DNA of 64,000 nucleotides from Clostridia bacterium (lineage in GTDB: Bacteria > Bacillota > Clostridia > Christensenellales > CAG-138). Location: assembly GCA_030526425.1 (NCBI GenBank), contig JAUNCT010000008.1, positions 16,385 to 80,384 of the forward strand, written 5' to 3'. How positions within the stretch are numbered: position 1 is the stretch's first letter; each line of letters starts with the position of its first letter. This document shows, piece after piece, positions 8,652 through 16,808 of the stretch. A program made the position numbers and the translations under genes. Below the pieces are notes generated by a model. The model ran no database searches and was not told where the DNA came from. It worked only from the letters and a program-made list of their open reading frames with translations.

Positions 8652-9365
8652 ATGCTGAAAATCGATCATCTGACCAAGACCTACGGCAACAAAAAAGCGG
8701 TGGACGACCTGACGCTCGAGATCCAACCCGGCGAGATCTTCGGCTTCATCGGGCACAACGGCGCGGGCAAGACCACGACCCTCAAGAGCGTCGCGGGGAT
8801 CCTCCGTTTCGACAAGGGCACCATCACCATCGGCAGCACCGATGTCGCGAAGGACCCGATCGCCGCGAAAAAGCAGATCGCCTATATCCCCGACAACCCC
8901 GACCTGTACGAGTACATGACGGGCATCCAATTCCTCAACTTCATCGCGGACGTGTTCGGCGTCCCCGCCGATGTGCGGCAGGAGCGCATCCGCCGCTATG
9001 CGGACATGTTCGAACTCACAGCCGAACTCGCGCAGCCGGTTTCCGCCTACTCCCACGGCATGAAGCAGAAGCTCGCGATCGTTTCCGCGTGGATCCACGC
9101 GCCGAAGCTCATCCTCATGGACGAGCCCTTCGTCGGTCTCGACCCGAAGGCGGCGTTCACCCTGAAGGGACTCATGCGCGAGGCCTGCGACAACGGCGCG
9201 GCGATCTTCTTCTCGACCCACGTGCTCGAGGTCGCCGAAAAGCTGTGTGACAAGGTCGCCATCATCAAGGGCGGCAAGCTCATCCGCTCCGGAACGATGG
9301 AGGAGGTCCGCGGCGACGAATCGCTCGAACAGGTCTTCCTCGAGCTGGCGGACAGCGAGGCGTAA
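8652..9365 (+). CDS. ABC transporter ATP-binding protein (ABC-2 exporter)
   Basis: This single nucleotide-binding domain of 237 residues should energise the membrane protein encoded next. Walker A is GHNGAGKTT (about residues 35-43). The signature is the degenerate YSHGMKQKLAI seen in ABC-2 exporter ATPases. Walker B is LILMDEPFVGLD, and the H-loop is FFSTHVLE. The ATG at 8652 follows AAGGAG; upstream in-frame starts overlap tetR and have no family match. It is close to the CcmA/YxlF-type group. The substrate is not predictable. It follows tetR by 80 bases and precedes the permease by 18, so all three are probably one transcript under the 7807 promoter. Confidence 0.94.
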   Translation: MLKIDHLTKTYGNKKAVDDLTLEIQPGEIFGFIGHNGAGKTTTLKSVAGILRFDKGTITIGSTDVAKDPIAAKKQIAYIPDNPDLYEYMTGIQFLNFIADVFGVPADVRQERIRRYADMFELTAELAQPVSAYSHGMKQKLAIVSAWIHAPKLILMDEPFVGLDPKAAFTLKGLMREACDNGAAIFFSTHVLEVAEKLCDKVAIIKGGKLIRSGTMEEVRGDESLEQVFLELADSEA

Positions 9366-9383
9366 GGCCGGAAAGGCAACCTT

Positions 9384-10982
9384 ATGTGGAAAGCGTTACT
9401 CAAAAAACAGTTCCTCGAACTGAACACCTTTTATTTCACCAACCGCAAGACCGGTGAGCGCCGCAGCAAAAAAGGCACCGCCGCCATGGTCGCGCTGTAC
9501 GCGCTGCTGTTCGGCGTGGTCGGGTTCGCGTTTTACGGGATGTCGATGGGGATGACGGGGCTGCTCGAATCCGGGCTCTCGTGGCTGTACTTCGTGGTGA
9601 TGGGCGTGATGGCGATCTTCTTCGGCGTGTTCGGCAGCGTGTTCAACACCTACGCCTCGCTCTACCGCGCGAAGGACAACGAGATGCTGCTGGCGATGCC
9701 CATCCCCCCGCGGGCGATTTTGTTCACCCGCATGCTCGGCGTGATGTCCATGGCGCTCCTCTACAGCGGGCTCGTGTGGATCCCCGCCTGCATCCGTTAC
9801 TGGATCTTCAAGGGCGGCGCCGCGGCGGTGCTGAACCCCGTGCTGCTGCTCTTCGTGAACACGCTGCTCGTCACGGCGCTGACCTGCCTGCTCGGCTGGG
9901 TCGTCGCGATCGTCGCCGGGAAGTTCAAAAACACGAAGATCCTCACGATGGTGCTGACGATGGCGTTCTTCGGTCTGTACTACTACGCCAGCTTCAACCT
10001 GCAGAAGATCATGAACCTGCTCGTCGCGAGCGGCGACCGTCTCGCGGAGACCCTGAAGGTGAGCGCGCCCCCGCTGTATGCGCTGGGCGTCGCGGCGAAC
10101 GGCAACGGCAAGGCGATGCTGCTCTATTCCGCCTGCGCGGTCGCGGTGTTCGTGCTGTGCCTGCTGCTGATGGCGAAGAATTTCGTCCGCATCGTGACGA
10201 GCTCCGGCACGGTCGCGAAAACGAAGTACATCGAACGCCGCGCGGAGCAGAAGAGCCCCGCGAAGGCGCTGTTCCTCCGCGAACTCAAGGTCTTCACCTC
10301 CTCCACGACCCGCATGATGAACAGCGGTCTCGGGCTGCTGATCCTCCCGGTGGTCGGCGTCGTCGCGCTGGTGAAGCGCGGGCTGCTCGCCGAGGTCATG
10401 GTGCTGCTGCGCACGGAAATGCCCGACCTTGCGGGGCTCGTCCCCGGGATGGTGGCGCTGGTGCTCATGCTCATCGTGACGACGAACGCCATCTCCGCGC
10501 CCTCCGTTTCGCTCGAGGGCAAGAACCTGTGGCTCATCCGCTCGCTGCCCGTCGACGCGGCGGCGGTGCTCAAGGCGAAGGTGCGCCTGCATGTGGCGCT
10601 GAACATCCTCCCGCTGGTCGTGAGCGCGGTGCTCGTTTCGCTGGCGTTCGGGCTGGAGATCGCGGAAACGGTCATGATCGTGCTGACGGTCACGGCGTAT
10701 ATGTGCTTCTTCGGTGTGTTCGGCGTAACGCTCGACCTGGCGCGCCCGAACCTCAACTGGACCAATGAGGTCGTGCCGATCAAGCAGGGCTTTGCGATCA
10801 CCGTCGCGCTGTTCGGCGGCTGGGGCATCGTGCTCGCCATCGGTGCCGCGGGATACTTCCTCCGAAGCCTCGTCGACCCGCAGTCGATGCTCATCGCGGT
10901 GTTCGTGCTGCTCGTCGTTGCGACGCGGTTGCTGCGTGCGCGCCTCTACACCAAGGGCGCGGAGCGCTTCGATACCCTGTGA
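9384..10982 (+). CDS. ABC-2 type permease (putative ABC exporter membrane subunit)
   Basis: This large membrane protein of 532 residues has about twelve hydrophobic segments in two halves. The cytoplasmic N-terminus is basic (MWKALLKKQFLELNTFYFTNRKTGERRSKKG), then segments begin near residue 33. The loop YRAKDNEMLLAMPIPPRAILFTRM, just after the second pair of segments, is typical of the long Firmicutes ABC-2 permeases found beside a lone ATPase; the second half repeats the idea with SLEGKNLWLIRSLPVDAAAVLKAK. It should pair with the ATPase 18 bases upstream. The start is preceded by a modest GGAAAGG. A drug, lipid or peptide substrate is possible; nothing in the sequence decides it. Confidence 0.88.
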   Translation: MWKALLKKQFLELNTFYFTNRKTGERRSKKGTAAMVALYALLFGVVGFAFYGMSMGMTGLLESGLSWLYFVVMGVMAIFFGVFGSVFNTYASLYRAKDNEMLLAMPIPPRAILFTRMLGVMSMALLYSGLVWIPACIRYWIFKGGAAAVLNPVLLLFVNTLLVTALTCLLGWVVAIVAGKFKNTKILTMVLTMAFFGLYYYASFNLQKIMNLLVASGDRLAETLKVSAPPLYALGVAANGNGKAMLLYSACAVAVFVLCLLLMAKNFVRIVTSSGTVAKTKYIERRAEQKSPAKALFLRELKVFTSSTTRMMNSGLGLLILPVVGVVALVKRGLLAEVMVLLRTEMPDLAGLVPGMVALVLMLIVTTNAISAPSVSLEGKNLWLIRSLPVDAAAVLKAKVRLHVALNILPLVVSAVLVSLAFGLEIAETVMIVLTVTAYMCFFGVFGVTLDLARPNLNWTNEVVPIKQGFAITVALFGGWGIVLAIGAAGYFLRSLVDPQSMLIAVFVLLVVATRLLRARLYTKGAERFDTL

Positions 10983-11002
10983 CGAAAGAAAGGGCTCAAG
11001 GC

Positions 11003-11554
11003 ATGGAAAACACGAAGACCCTCGAAACCATTCAGAAGCTGTCGAAGGCCGGCAGGATCCTCAGCAAGATCGTATTCATCTGCTGCGTGATCGGCATGAT
11101 CGGCTGCGCCGTCGGCGGGATCTCTCTGGCGCTGATCCCCGACGGGCTGACCGTGGGCAACATCCACATCATCGGCGTGCACGGGCTGATCGAAATGCAC
11201 AGCGGGCTCACGCTCGGCACGATCTTCAGTTCGATCCTCGCGGGGGCGATCCTCTGCGCGGGGGAAGCCGCGCTCGCCGGCCGGGCGGAACGGTACTTCC
11301 GCAACGAACTCGCCAACGGCACGCCCTTTACCCGCGGCGGCGCGAAGGAGCTGATGCAGCTGGGCATCCTGTGCATCTGGGTGCCGGTCGTGACCTTCAC
11401 GCTGGCGGTCATCGCGCATGAGGTCATCGCCCATTGGTTCCCGAGTGTTTGGGAGGTGCCGGGCGGCATCCTCGAATCGGTCGCGCTCGGCATCGCGTTC
11501 ATCGTGAGCTCGCTGCTGTGCCGCTTCGGCGCGGAGCTGACCGAAGACAAGTAA
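11003..11554 (+). CDS. Membrane protein, DUF2975-like
   Basis: This is a 183-residue protein with four hydrophobic segments (about residues 22-47, 69-90, 115-140 and 155-175), and the loop FRNELANGTPFTRGGAKELMQLG between segments two and three. That layout, including the short F-x-NG-x-PF-T loop, resembles DUF2975 proteins, which have no settled function. I chose the ATG at 11003, with AAGAAAGGG upstream, over a GTG at 10979 that overlaps the permease stop. It lies 20 bases downstream of the exporter permease and is probably the last gene of the tetR operon. The family assignment is tentative. Confidence 0.8.
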   Translation: MENTKTLETIQKLSKAGRILSKIVFICCVIGMIGCAVGGISLALIPDGLTVGNIHIIGVHGLIEMHSGLTLGTIFSSILAGAILCAGEAALAGRAERYFRNELANGTPFTRGGAKELMQLGILCIWVPVVTFTLAVIAHEVIAHWFPSVWEVPGGILESVALGIAFIVSSLLCRFGAELTEDK

Positions 11555-11575
11555 TAAAAAGGACAACACGGCAAG

Positions 11576-11598
11576 CACGGCGGCAACGCCGCGCTTTT
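11576..11598 (+). terminator. Weak terminator after the tetR-exporter operon
   Basis: A 5-bp CGGCG/CGCCG stem with a GCAA tetraloop (11578-11591) is followed by CGCTTTTG. The T-run is short and slightly displaced, so termination may be partial. Confidence 0.4.
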
Positions 11599-11619
11599 GA
11601 AAAAAGGAAGGGAAAAATC

Positions 11620-12123
11620 ATGATCGAAGCGATCGTTTATTCGTCCTACGCGGGACATACGCAGATGTTCGCTAAGCTGCTCGGCAAGGAGACGGGGCTG
11701 AAGGTGCTTTCTTTAGATGAGGCGAAGGCACTGAAGGAGGGCACGGAGATCGTGTACCTCGGCTGGCTCGTCGGCGGCAATGTCGCGAACTACGAAAAGG
11801 CCGTGAAGCGTTTCCGCATCGTTGCGGTCGGCGCGGTGGGCATGAGCGCGCCCGGCAAGCAGGAGCCCGATATCCGCAAGAGCAACAAGCTGCCCGACGA
11901 GGTGCCCGTGTTCGAACTGCAGGGCGGTTACGAACCCGACAAGGTGCACGGCATCTACAAGCTGATGATGAAGATGATGGGCGGGCTCATCGGCAAGCAG
12001 CTGCGCGCCAAGCCCGACCGCACGCCCGAAGAGGACGAGATGCTCGAAATGATGAAGAGCGGCAAAAACTGCGTGACGGGCGAACAGCTCGCGCCGCTGG
12101 TGAACTTCATCCGCGAGGCGTGA
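11620..12123 (+). CDS. Flavodoxin-like protein
   Basis: This 167-residue protein has a flavodoxin-like N-terminus: a first strand (MIEAIVYSSYAGHTQMFAKLLG) with the serine/threonine-glycine-threonine phosphate loop expected for FMN binding, then IVYLGWLVGG and a later strand FRIVAVGAVGMS. The C-terminal third (KVHGIYKLMMKMMGGLIGKQL and following helices) is not part of minimal flavodoxin and resembles the tails of flavodoxin-like proteins of unknown partner. It could be an electron carrier or a small reductase; the partner is not visible nearby. The ATG at 11620 follows AAGGAAGGG. The next gene starts three bases after the stop, so the two are probably co-translated. Confidence 0.8.
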   Translation: MIEAIVYSSYAGHTQMFAKLLGKETGLKVLSLDEAKALKEGTEIVYLGWLVGGNVANYEKAVKRFRIVAVGAVGMSAPGKQEPDIRKSNKLPDEVPVFELQGGYEPDKVHGIYKLMMKMMGGLIGKQLRAKPDRTPEEDEMLEMMKSGKNCVTGEQLAPLVNFIREA

Positions 12124-12125
12124 CG

Positions 12126-12566
12126 ATGGAACGGAAACGCGGACTGTGCGGCGCCGACTGCGGCGCCTGCCCGAGGGGCGAAAGCTGCCCCGGCTGCGCG
12201 GCAACGAACGGACACCCCTTCGGCGGGGAATGCATCGCGGCGGACTGCGTGCTTGCCTGCGGCGCGGAGGGGCTCGAAGCCCTGAAGCGGGAGCTTTGCC
12301 GTGAATTCGGCGCGCTCGGTATCGAAGGGCTCGGCACGCCCGGGACCCTGTACGAACTTTCCGGCGCGTATGTGTGCCTCGAATACCCGATGCCGGGCGG
12401 GCAGACGCTGCGCCTTCCGGAAGAAAACGGCGCCTACCTCGGCACGCAAAAGGAACTCGGCAACGGGCGCTGCCTCGGCGCCGTCGCGGGGAAGGACTTC
12501 CTGCTCGTCGGCGAATACGGACCGATGGGCACCGACCCCGTGCTGATTTGTTATAAGAAGAGATGA
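12126..12566 (+). CDS. Cysteine-rich small protein (DUF3795-like)
   Basis: This is a 146-residue protein with a dense N-terminal cysteine cluster: CGADCGACPRGESCPGC followed by C-x3-DCVLAC, eight cysteines within about the first 45 residues. The pattern resembles the DUF3795 group, where cysteines probably bind zinc or an iron-sulfur cluster (family-level inference). The C-terminal half is not cysteine-rich and has no motif I recognise. The ATG at 12126 was chosen over a GTG six bases upstream. It sits between the flavodoxin-like gene and the acetyltransferase-hydrolase fusion with gaps under ten bases, so these form a small operon. A redox link with the flavodoxin-like protein is possible but unproven. 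Confidence 0.75.
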   Translation: MERKRGLCGADCGACPRGESCPGCAATNGHPFGGECIAADCVLACGAEGLEALKRELCREFGALGIEGLGTPGTLYELSGAYVCLEYPMPGGQTLRLPEENGAYLGTQKELGNGRCLGAVAGKDFLLVGEYGPMGTDPVLICYKKR

Positions 12567-12573
12567 TAACGGT

Positions 12574-13731
12574 ATGAATTTGGAAACGGAACGGCTGATC
12601 CTCCGGCCGTGGAGCAAGGGGGATGCGGAGGACCTGTACCATGCGTGCAAGGACCCCGCGATCGGTCCCGCTGCGGGCTGGCCCGCGCACCGCAGTTTGG
12701 AAGAGAGCAGGCAGGTGCTCGATATGTTCATCGGGCAGCAGCAGACCTACGCCATCGAAAAGAAGGGAAACGGCGGGCACCCCATCGGCTGCATCGGGCT
12801 GAAGCTCGGCGAAATGACCGACCTGACCCGCCGCACGGACGAGTGCGAGCTGGGCTACTGGCTGGCGCGGGAACACCGGGGCACGGGCGTGATGCCCGAA
12901 GCCTGCCGCGCCCTCATCGGCTATGCGTTCAAAAAGCTCGGCATGAACGCCCTGTGGTGCGCCTATTACGCGGGCAACGAAAAATCGAAGCGCGTGCAGG
13001 AGAAGCTCGGCTTCGTGTACGACCACACCGAAGAGAACGCGGAGGTGCCGCTGCTCGGTGAGCGCCGCACGGTGGTCGCGAACCTTCTGACGAAGGAGCG
13101 GTGGCAGCGCCTTATGGAGACCGCGCCCGAAAAACGGCGGGCGATCCTTTACATCCACGGCAAGGGCGGCTGCGGCGCGGAGGCGGAGCGGCTGAAGCCC
13201 CTGCTCCCCGGGTACGACATCGTGGGGCCCGATTTCGAAGACTTCACCCCTTGGGGAACGAGGGATGCGATTTGCACGGCGTATGCGCGGCTGACGGAAC
13301 GGTATGAGACGGTGATCCCGCTGGCGGTGAGCATCGGCGCGTATTTTGCGATGCACGCCTTGGGCGAGCTCGGCGTGCCGCGCATGCTGTTCGTATCTCC
13401 GGTGCTCGACCTCGGGATGCTCATCGCGAACATGATGCAGTGGGCGGGCGTGACCGAAGCGGAGCTCAAAGAAAAGAAGATCGTTCCGACCGACTTCGGC
13501 GAGGATCTTTCGTGGGATTACCGCAAATACGTATTGGAGCACCCCGTGAAAGCGGCGAAGCACACCTCGGTGCTGTGGACGCCGAACGACGCACTGGTGC
13601 CGAAAGCCATGGTGGACGCCTTTACGGCGGCGAACGAAACGGACCTGACCGTGATGGAAAACGGCGAGCATTGGTTCCACACCGAGGAACAGCTGGCGTT
13701 CCTCGACAAGTGGCTGAAAGCGCGGCTGTGA
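12574..13731 (+). CDS. Fusion: GNAT acetyltransferase plus alpha/beta hydrolase
   Basis: One 385-residue chain contains two enzymes. Residues 1 to about 172 are a RimJ/RimL-type N-acetyltransferase (ETERLILRPW, then LGYWLAREHRGTGVMPEACRALIGYAF for acetyl-CoA binding, then NEKSKRVQEKLGF). From about residue 188 there is an alpha/beta hydrolase of the YdeN/RBBP9-like small type: RAILYIHGKGG (oxyanion strand), PLAVSIGAYFAMHALG with the probable nucleophile serine, LWTPNDALVPKAM with the acid, and NGEHWF with the histidine. There is no stop or frameshift between the halves, and the linker (LLTKERWQRLMETAPEKR) is short. The substrates of both halves are unknown. The start at 12574 lies eight bases past the previous gene. 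Confidence 0.88.
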   Translation: MNLETERLILRPWSKGDAEDLYHACKDPAIGPAAGWPAHRSLEESRQVLDMFIGQQQTYAIEKKGNGGHPIGCIGLKLGEMTDLTRRTDECELGYWLAREHRGTGVMPEACRALIGYAFKKLGMNALWCAYYAGNEKSKRVQEKLGFVYDHTEENAEVPLLGERRTVVANLLTKERWQRLMETAPEKRRAILYIHGKGGCGAEAERLKPLLPGYDIVGPDFEDFTPWGTRDAICTAYARLTERYETVIPLAVSIGAYFAMHALGELGVPRMLFVSPVLDLGMLIANMMQWAGVTEAELKEKKIVPTDFGEDLSWDYRKYVLEHPVKAAKHTSVLWTPNDALVPKAMVDAFTAANETDLTVMENGEHWFHTEEQLAFLDKWLKARL

Positions 13732-13755
13732 CGCTTTTGCGGGAAAGGAGCGGGC

Positions 13756-14310
13756 ATGGAATTTCAGTCGGCCGCCGTGCTGAAGGACGGACGGATCTGC
13801 ACCTTGCGCGCCGCAACGGAAGCGGACGCCGCGGAGGTGCTGCGCAGCTTTCTCGCGACCCGCGGGGAAACGGAATTTCTCGCGACCTACCCGGAGGAAT
13901 GCACGCTGACGGAACAGGATGAGGCGGCGTTTCTCGAAAATGCGCAGGAAGACCCGCGCGCCGTGCAGCTCGTTGCGGAGCTCGGCGGGAAGATCGCGGG
14001 CACGGCGGGCATCGCCCCCGCGGGAAGGGGCATCAAAATGAAGCACCGCGCCTCGTTCGGCATCGCCGTCGAACGGGCGTATTGGGGGCTCGGCATCGGC
14101 AGGGCGCTCACCGAAGCCTGCATCGCATGCGCGAAAGCCGCGGGTTACGGGCGCATCGAGCTCGAAGTCATGGAAGAGAACACCGCCGCCGTGCGCCTGT
14201 ATGAAAGCCTCGGCTTTGAGCCCTTCGGGCGCGACCCCGGCGCCTTTGTCACAAAGGACGGGAGAGCGCAGCCCGTCGTGTGGATGCGCCTGCCGCTGAC
14301 CGGGGCTTGA
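13756..14310 (+). CDS. GNAT-family N-acetyltransferase
   Basis: This is a 184-residue acetyltransferase. Motif B and A residues are clear: FGIAVERAYWGLGIGRALTEACIACAK (the acetyl-CoA pyrophosphate loop GLGIGRAL) and ENTAAVRLYESLGFEPFGR. The N-terminus (ILKDGRICTLRAATEADAAEV style) is the usual first strand and helix. The start at 13756 follows GGAAAGGAGCGGGC. It follows the fusion gene by 24 bases and is probably in the same transcript. The acceptor substrate cannot be read from sequence. Confidence 0.9.
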   Translation: MEFQSAAVLKDGRICTLRAATEADAAEVLRSFLATRGETEFLATYPEECTLTEQDEAAFLENAQEDPRAVQLVAELGGKIAGTAGIAPAGRGIKMKHRASFGIAVERAYWGLGIGRALTEACIACAKAAGYGRIELEVMEENTAAVRLYESLGFEPFGRDPGAFVTKDGRAQPVVWMRLPLTGA

Positions 14311-14381
14311 CTGCGGGCAAGGAAACGGGTATCTTGTTATCAACGGCGGAAAACGCCGGAAAATCATTTCGGAGGAATTGT

Positions 14382-14484
14382 TTGAACAACCGCAAAGCAA
14401 CGGAGTCGGTGCGCTGACCGGGAGGTCCGCCGCCGGCAAACGGATCTCCCGCAGGCGTTGTTGCCGGGACAAATTCCGGACAAC
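14382..14484 (+). promoter_or_regulatory. Structured leader with possible leader peptide before a GNAT gene
   Basis: GGAGGAATTG (14371-14380) precedes a TTG-initiated frame of 11 codons that ends at TGA 14415-14417. Two hairpins follow: arms 14419-14429 and 14441-14451 (CGGGAGGTCCG with CGGATCTCCCG), then GTTGT..CCGG (14457-14467) with CCGGACAAC (14476-14484), ending just before the AAAGGAG of the next gene. The layout recalls ribosome-dependent leaders of some resistance acetyltransferases. No T-run is present, so translation rather than transcription would be controlled. Confidence 0.35.
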
Positions 14485-14499
14485 CAAAGGAGATCGAAC

Positions 14500-15165
14500 A
14501 TGAAACATTTTGAAGGAAAACACACAGGACACAAGGACATCATCATCCGCAACGAACGGAACGAAGAGTGTCGCGCGGTCGAAGAACTCGTGCGGGACAG
14601 CTTTTGGAACGTGTACCGCCCGGGCGCGATGGAACATTATGTACTGCACCGCATGCGCGGGGAAGCGCGCTTTGTGCGGGAATTGAACTTTGTGATGGAG
14701 AAGGACGGCGCGCTCATCGGACAGAACGTGTTCGTGCGCGCGGAGATCGCCGCCGATGCGGGAAACATTCTTCCCGTGCTGGCGATGGGACCCATCTGCA
14801 TCCGCAACGACCTTAAGCGCAAAGGGTACGGGAAGCTGCTGCTCGACACCACACTGGAACGGGCAGCGGAGCTCGGTTTCGGCGCTGTGTGCTTCGAAGG
14901 CAACATCGACTTTTACGGCAAAAGCGGGTTTTGCCCCGCTTCGGCATTCGGTATCCGCTACCACGGCGTTCCGGAGGGGGAGGACGCTTCGTTCTTCCTC
15001 GCAAAGGAACTGATCCCGGGGTACTTCAACGGTGTGACGGGCGAGTATACCGCGCCCGCACTGTATGAGGTATGTGAGCGGGAACCCGAAGCTTTCGCCG
15101 TATATGACGACAGTTTCCCCAAACGCGAGAAGCTTGTCCTTCCGGGACAGCTGTTCGCAAACTGA
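14500..15165 (+). CDS. GNAT-family N-acetyltransferase (YhbS-like)
   Basis: This is a 221-residue predicted acetyltransferase of the COG3153 (YhbS) type. It has IIIRNERNEECRAVEELVRDSFWNVY-like opening features, then VLAMGPICIRNDLKRKGYGKLLLDTTLERAAELG, where KRKGYGK is the acetyl-CoA loop, and the family ending FCPASAFGIRYHGVPEG with an extra beta region. I chose the ATG at 14500 because AAAGGAG ends nine bases upstream; an in-frame TTG at 14458 lies inside the leader hairpin. A structured leader precedes it and a strong terminator follows, so it may be its own regulated unit. Confidence 0.9.
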   Translation: MKHFEGKHTGHKDIIIRNERNEECRAVEELVRDSFWNVYRPGAMEHYVLHRMRGEARFVRELNFVMEKDGALIGQNVFVRAEIAADAGNILPVLAMGPICIRNDLKRKGYGKLLLDTTLERAAELGFGAVCFEGNIDFYGKSGFCPASAFGIRYHGVPEGEDASFFLAKELIPGYFNGVTGEYTAPALYEVCEREPEAFAVYDDSFPKREKLVLPGQLFAN

Positions 15166-15173
15166 ACCCTGTG

Positions 15174-15202
15174 CCGGCGTGCCTTCGGGCACGCCGGTTT
15201 TC
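15174..15202 (+). terminator. Rho-independent terminator after the YhbS-like gene
   Basis: A perfect 10-bp stem (15174-15183 with 15188-15197, arm CCGGCGTGCC) with a TTCG tetraloop is followed by TTTTC. Confidence 0.93.
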
Positions 15203-15238
15203 ACAACGGGACGATGATGGAACCAGCGGAGGAAAGCC

Positions 15239-15931
15239 ATGGAAGAGACGATCCGCGCACGGTTGGAAGCGCTGGCGGACGAGAAGTACGCCGCGTTCCA
15301 GATGAAGCTCACGCCGGGACTCGGGCGGGAGGAGGTCATCGGCGTGCGGATGCCGCTGCTCCGCAAGCTCGCGAAGGAGCTGAAGGGCACGAAGGAAGCC
15401 GCGGACTTTCTTGCGGCGCTCCCGCACGGAACGCACGACGAGAACATCCTCCACGATCTGTTGCTCAATGAGGAGAAGGACTTTGCGGCGTGCCTTGAGA
15501 AGGTCGGAGCGTTCCTCCCGCATGTCGGCAACTGGGCGGTGTGCGATTCCCTGTCGCCGAAGATCTTCAAAAAACACCGCACGGAGCTCATGGAGCGCAT
15601 CCGTTTGTGGATCGCCGCGGAGCCCGTGTACACCTGCCGCTTCGGCTTCAACATGCTGATGGGGCACTTTCTCGGTGAAGATTTCGGTCCGGAGGTCTTG
15701 GCGCTTGCGGCAACCGTCCGGCGGGAAGAATACTACGTGCGCATGGGGCAGGCGTGGTTCTTCGCCACGGCGCTCGCGAAGCAATGGGACGCGGCGCTGC
15801 CCTATCTCACCGAACGGCGCCTCGAACCCACGACCCATAAGATGACCGTGCGCAAGGCGCTCGAAAGCTTCCGCGTGACGGAGGAGCACAAGGCGTTTCT
15901 GCGGGAAACGGAACGGAACGCGGGCAAGTGA
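15239..15931 (+). CDS. DNA alkylation repair protein (AlkD-like)
   Basis: This is a 230-residue HEAT-repeat DNA glycosylase-like protein. Features of the AlkC/AlkD family include GVRMPLLRKLAKEL, HGTHDENILHDLLLNEEKDF, VGNWAVCDSLSPKIF (a conserved DNA-contacting segment), RFGFNMLMGHFL, and YYVRMGQAWFFATALAKQ with the tryptophan and aspartate-rich DNA-binding face. Bacillus cereus AlkD removes 3-methyladenine and 7-methylguanine without base flipping; many gut homologues are annotated only as alkylation repair. The start at 15239 follows GGAGGAAAG. It lies between two good terminators and is probably transcribed alone. Confidence 0.93.
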   Translation: MEETIRARLEALADEKYAAFQMKLTPGLGREEVIGVRMPLLRKLAKELKGTKEAADFLAALPHGTHDENILHDLLLNEEKDFAACLEKVGAFLPHVGNWAVCDSLSPKIFKKHRTELMERIRLWIAAEPVYTCRFGFNMLMGHFLGEDFGPEVLALAATVRREEYYVRMGQAWFFATALAKQWDAALPYLTERRLEPTTHKMTVRKALESFRVTEEHKAFLRETERNAGK

Positions 15932-15946
15932 GCCGAAAAACCGAAG

Positions 15947-15971
15947 AACGGGACGGAAGTTCCGTTTTTTT
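15947..15971 (+). terminator. Rho-independent terminator after alkD-like gene
   Basis: An 8-bp stem AACGGGAC/GTTCCGTT (15947-15954 with 15959-15966, one G-U pair) with a GGAA tetraloop is followed by a T-rich tail. Confidence 0.88.
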
Positions 15972-15994
15972 CTTTGCCCATCATACGGTTTTGC

Positions 15995-16023
15995 TTTACA
16001 GTCCATACGCGTGGGATTACAAT
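15995..16023 (+). promoter_or_regulatory. Promoter for azlCD
   Basis: TTTACA (15995-16000), a 17-base spacer and TACAAT (16018-16023) lie 60 bases ahead of azlC. A TATAAT at 16025-16030 overlaps but has no -35 at a normal distance. Confidence 0.6.
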
Positions 16024-16082
16024 ATATAATTGTGTCTTTGCGGGCAACGAGAAGGTTTTTTCGAAAGGAACGGATACAGAAC

Positions 16083-16808
16083 ATGACGGAAAGGAAACGG
16101 AAAGCGTTCCGCGCGGGTCTGCGCGACGGCGTGCCGATCGGTCTCGGCTACCTTGCGGCTTCGTTCGGGCTGGGCATCGCGGCGCGGAATGCGGGGCTGC
16201 TTCCCTTGGAAAGCATGCTCGCGAGCATGCTCAACAACGCCTCTGCGGGCGAATACGTCGGCTTCACGCTCATCGCGGCGAAGGCGACCCTGATCGAGAT
16301 CGCGCTGATGACCTTTGTGGCGAACGCGCGCTACCTGCTGATGAGCTGCGCGTGGAGCCAGCGCATGGCGCCGGACCTGCCGCTGCGCCACCGCCTCCTG
16401 ATGGGCTTTTTCATCACCGACGAATTCTTCGCGACGGCCATCGCCCAGCCGGGCGACCTCGAACCGATGTATACCTACGGTGAGATTTGCGTGGCGTCGC
16501 CGCTGTGGGCGCTGGGGACGCTCCTCGGCTGCATCGCGGGGAATCTGCTGCCCGACCGCGCGGTGAGCGCGTTCAGCGTGGCGCTGTTCGGCATGTTCCT
16601 TGCGACGATCATCCCCGCGGCGCGCAAGAGCCGCATCATCGCGGGGCTCGTCGCGGTGTGCTTCGCGGCAAGCTGGGCGGCTTCCGCACTGCCGCTGTTT
16701 GCGGGCATCTCCACCGGCACGCGGACGATCGTGCTCACGGTGGTCATCGCCTGTGCGGCGGCGCTGCTGTTCCCCATCAAGGATGAAGAAGGGGAGGCGG
16801 ACGCATGA
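16083..16808 (+). CDS. azlC: Branched-chain amino acid exporter, large subunit AzlC
   Basis: AzlC and AzlD together form an exporter first linked to resistance to 4-azaleucine in Bacillus subtilis. The protein is 241 residues with about five to seven membrane segments. The family opening GLRDGVPIGLGYLAASFGLGIAARNAG is clear, as is ANARYLLMSCAWSQRM and the conserved FFITDEFFATAI. The ATG at 16083 follows GAAAGGAACGG. The stop overlaps the azlD start (ATGA), so the two subunits are translationally coupled. It has its own promoter candidate. The terminal KDEEGEADA is a normal cytoplasmic end. Confidence 0.95.
   Translation: MTERKRKAFRAGLRDGVPIGLGYLAASFGLGIAARNAGLLPLESMLASMLNNASAGEYVGFTLIAAKATLIEIALMTFVANARYLLMSCAWSQRMAPDLPLRHRLLMGFFITDEFFATAIAQPGDLEPMYTYGEICVASPLWALGTLLGCIAGNLLPDRAVSAFSVALFGMFLATIIPAARKSRIIAGLVAVCFAASWAASALPLFAGISTGTRTIVLTVVIACAAALLFPIKDEEGEADA

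Noticed and set aside
11713..15654. 1313-codon open frame on the minus strand
   Set aside because: It runs antisense through several recognised genes and two terminators; its composition is that of a shadow frame.
15972..16082. T-box or other riboswitch upstream of azlC
   Set aside because: The gap is about 110 bases, with a plain promoter and no T-box sequence (TGGNACC) or specifier stem.
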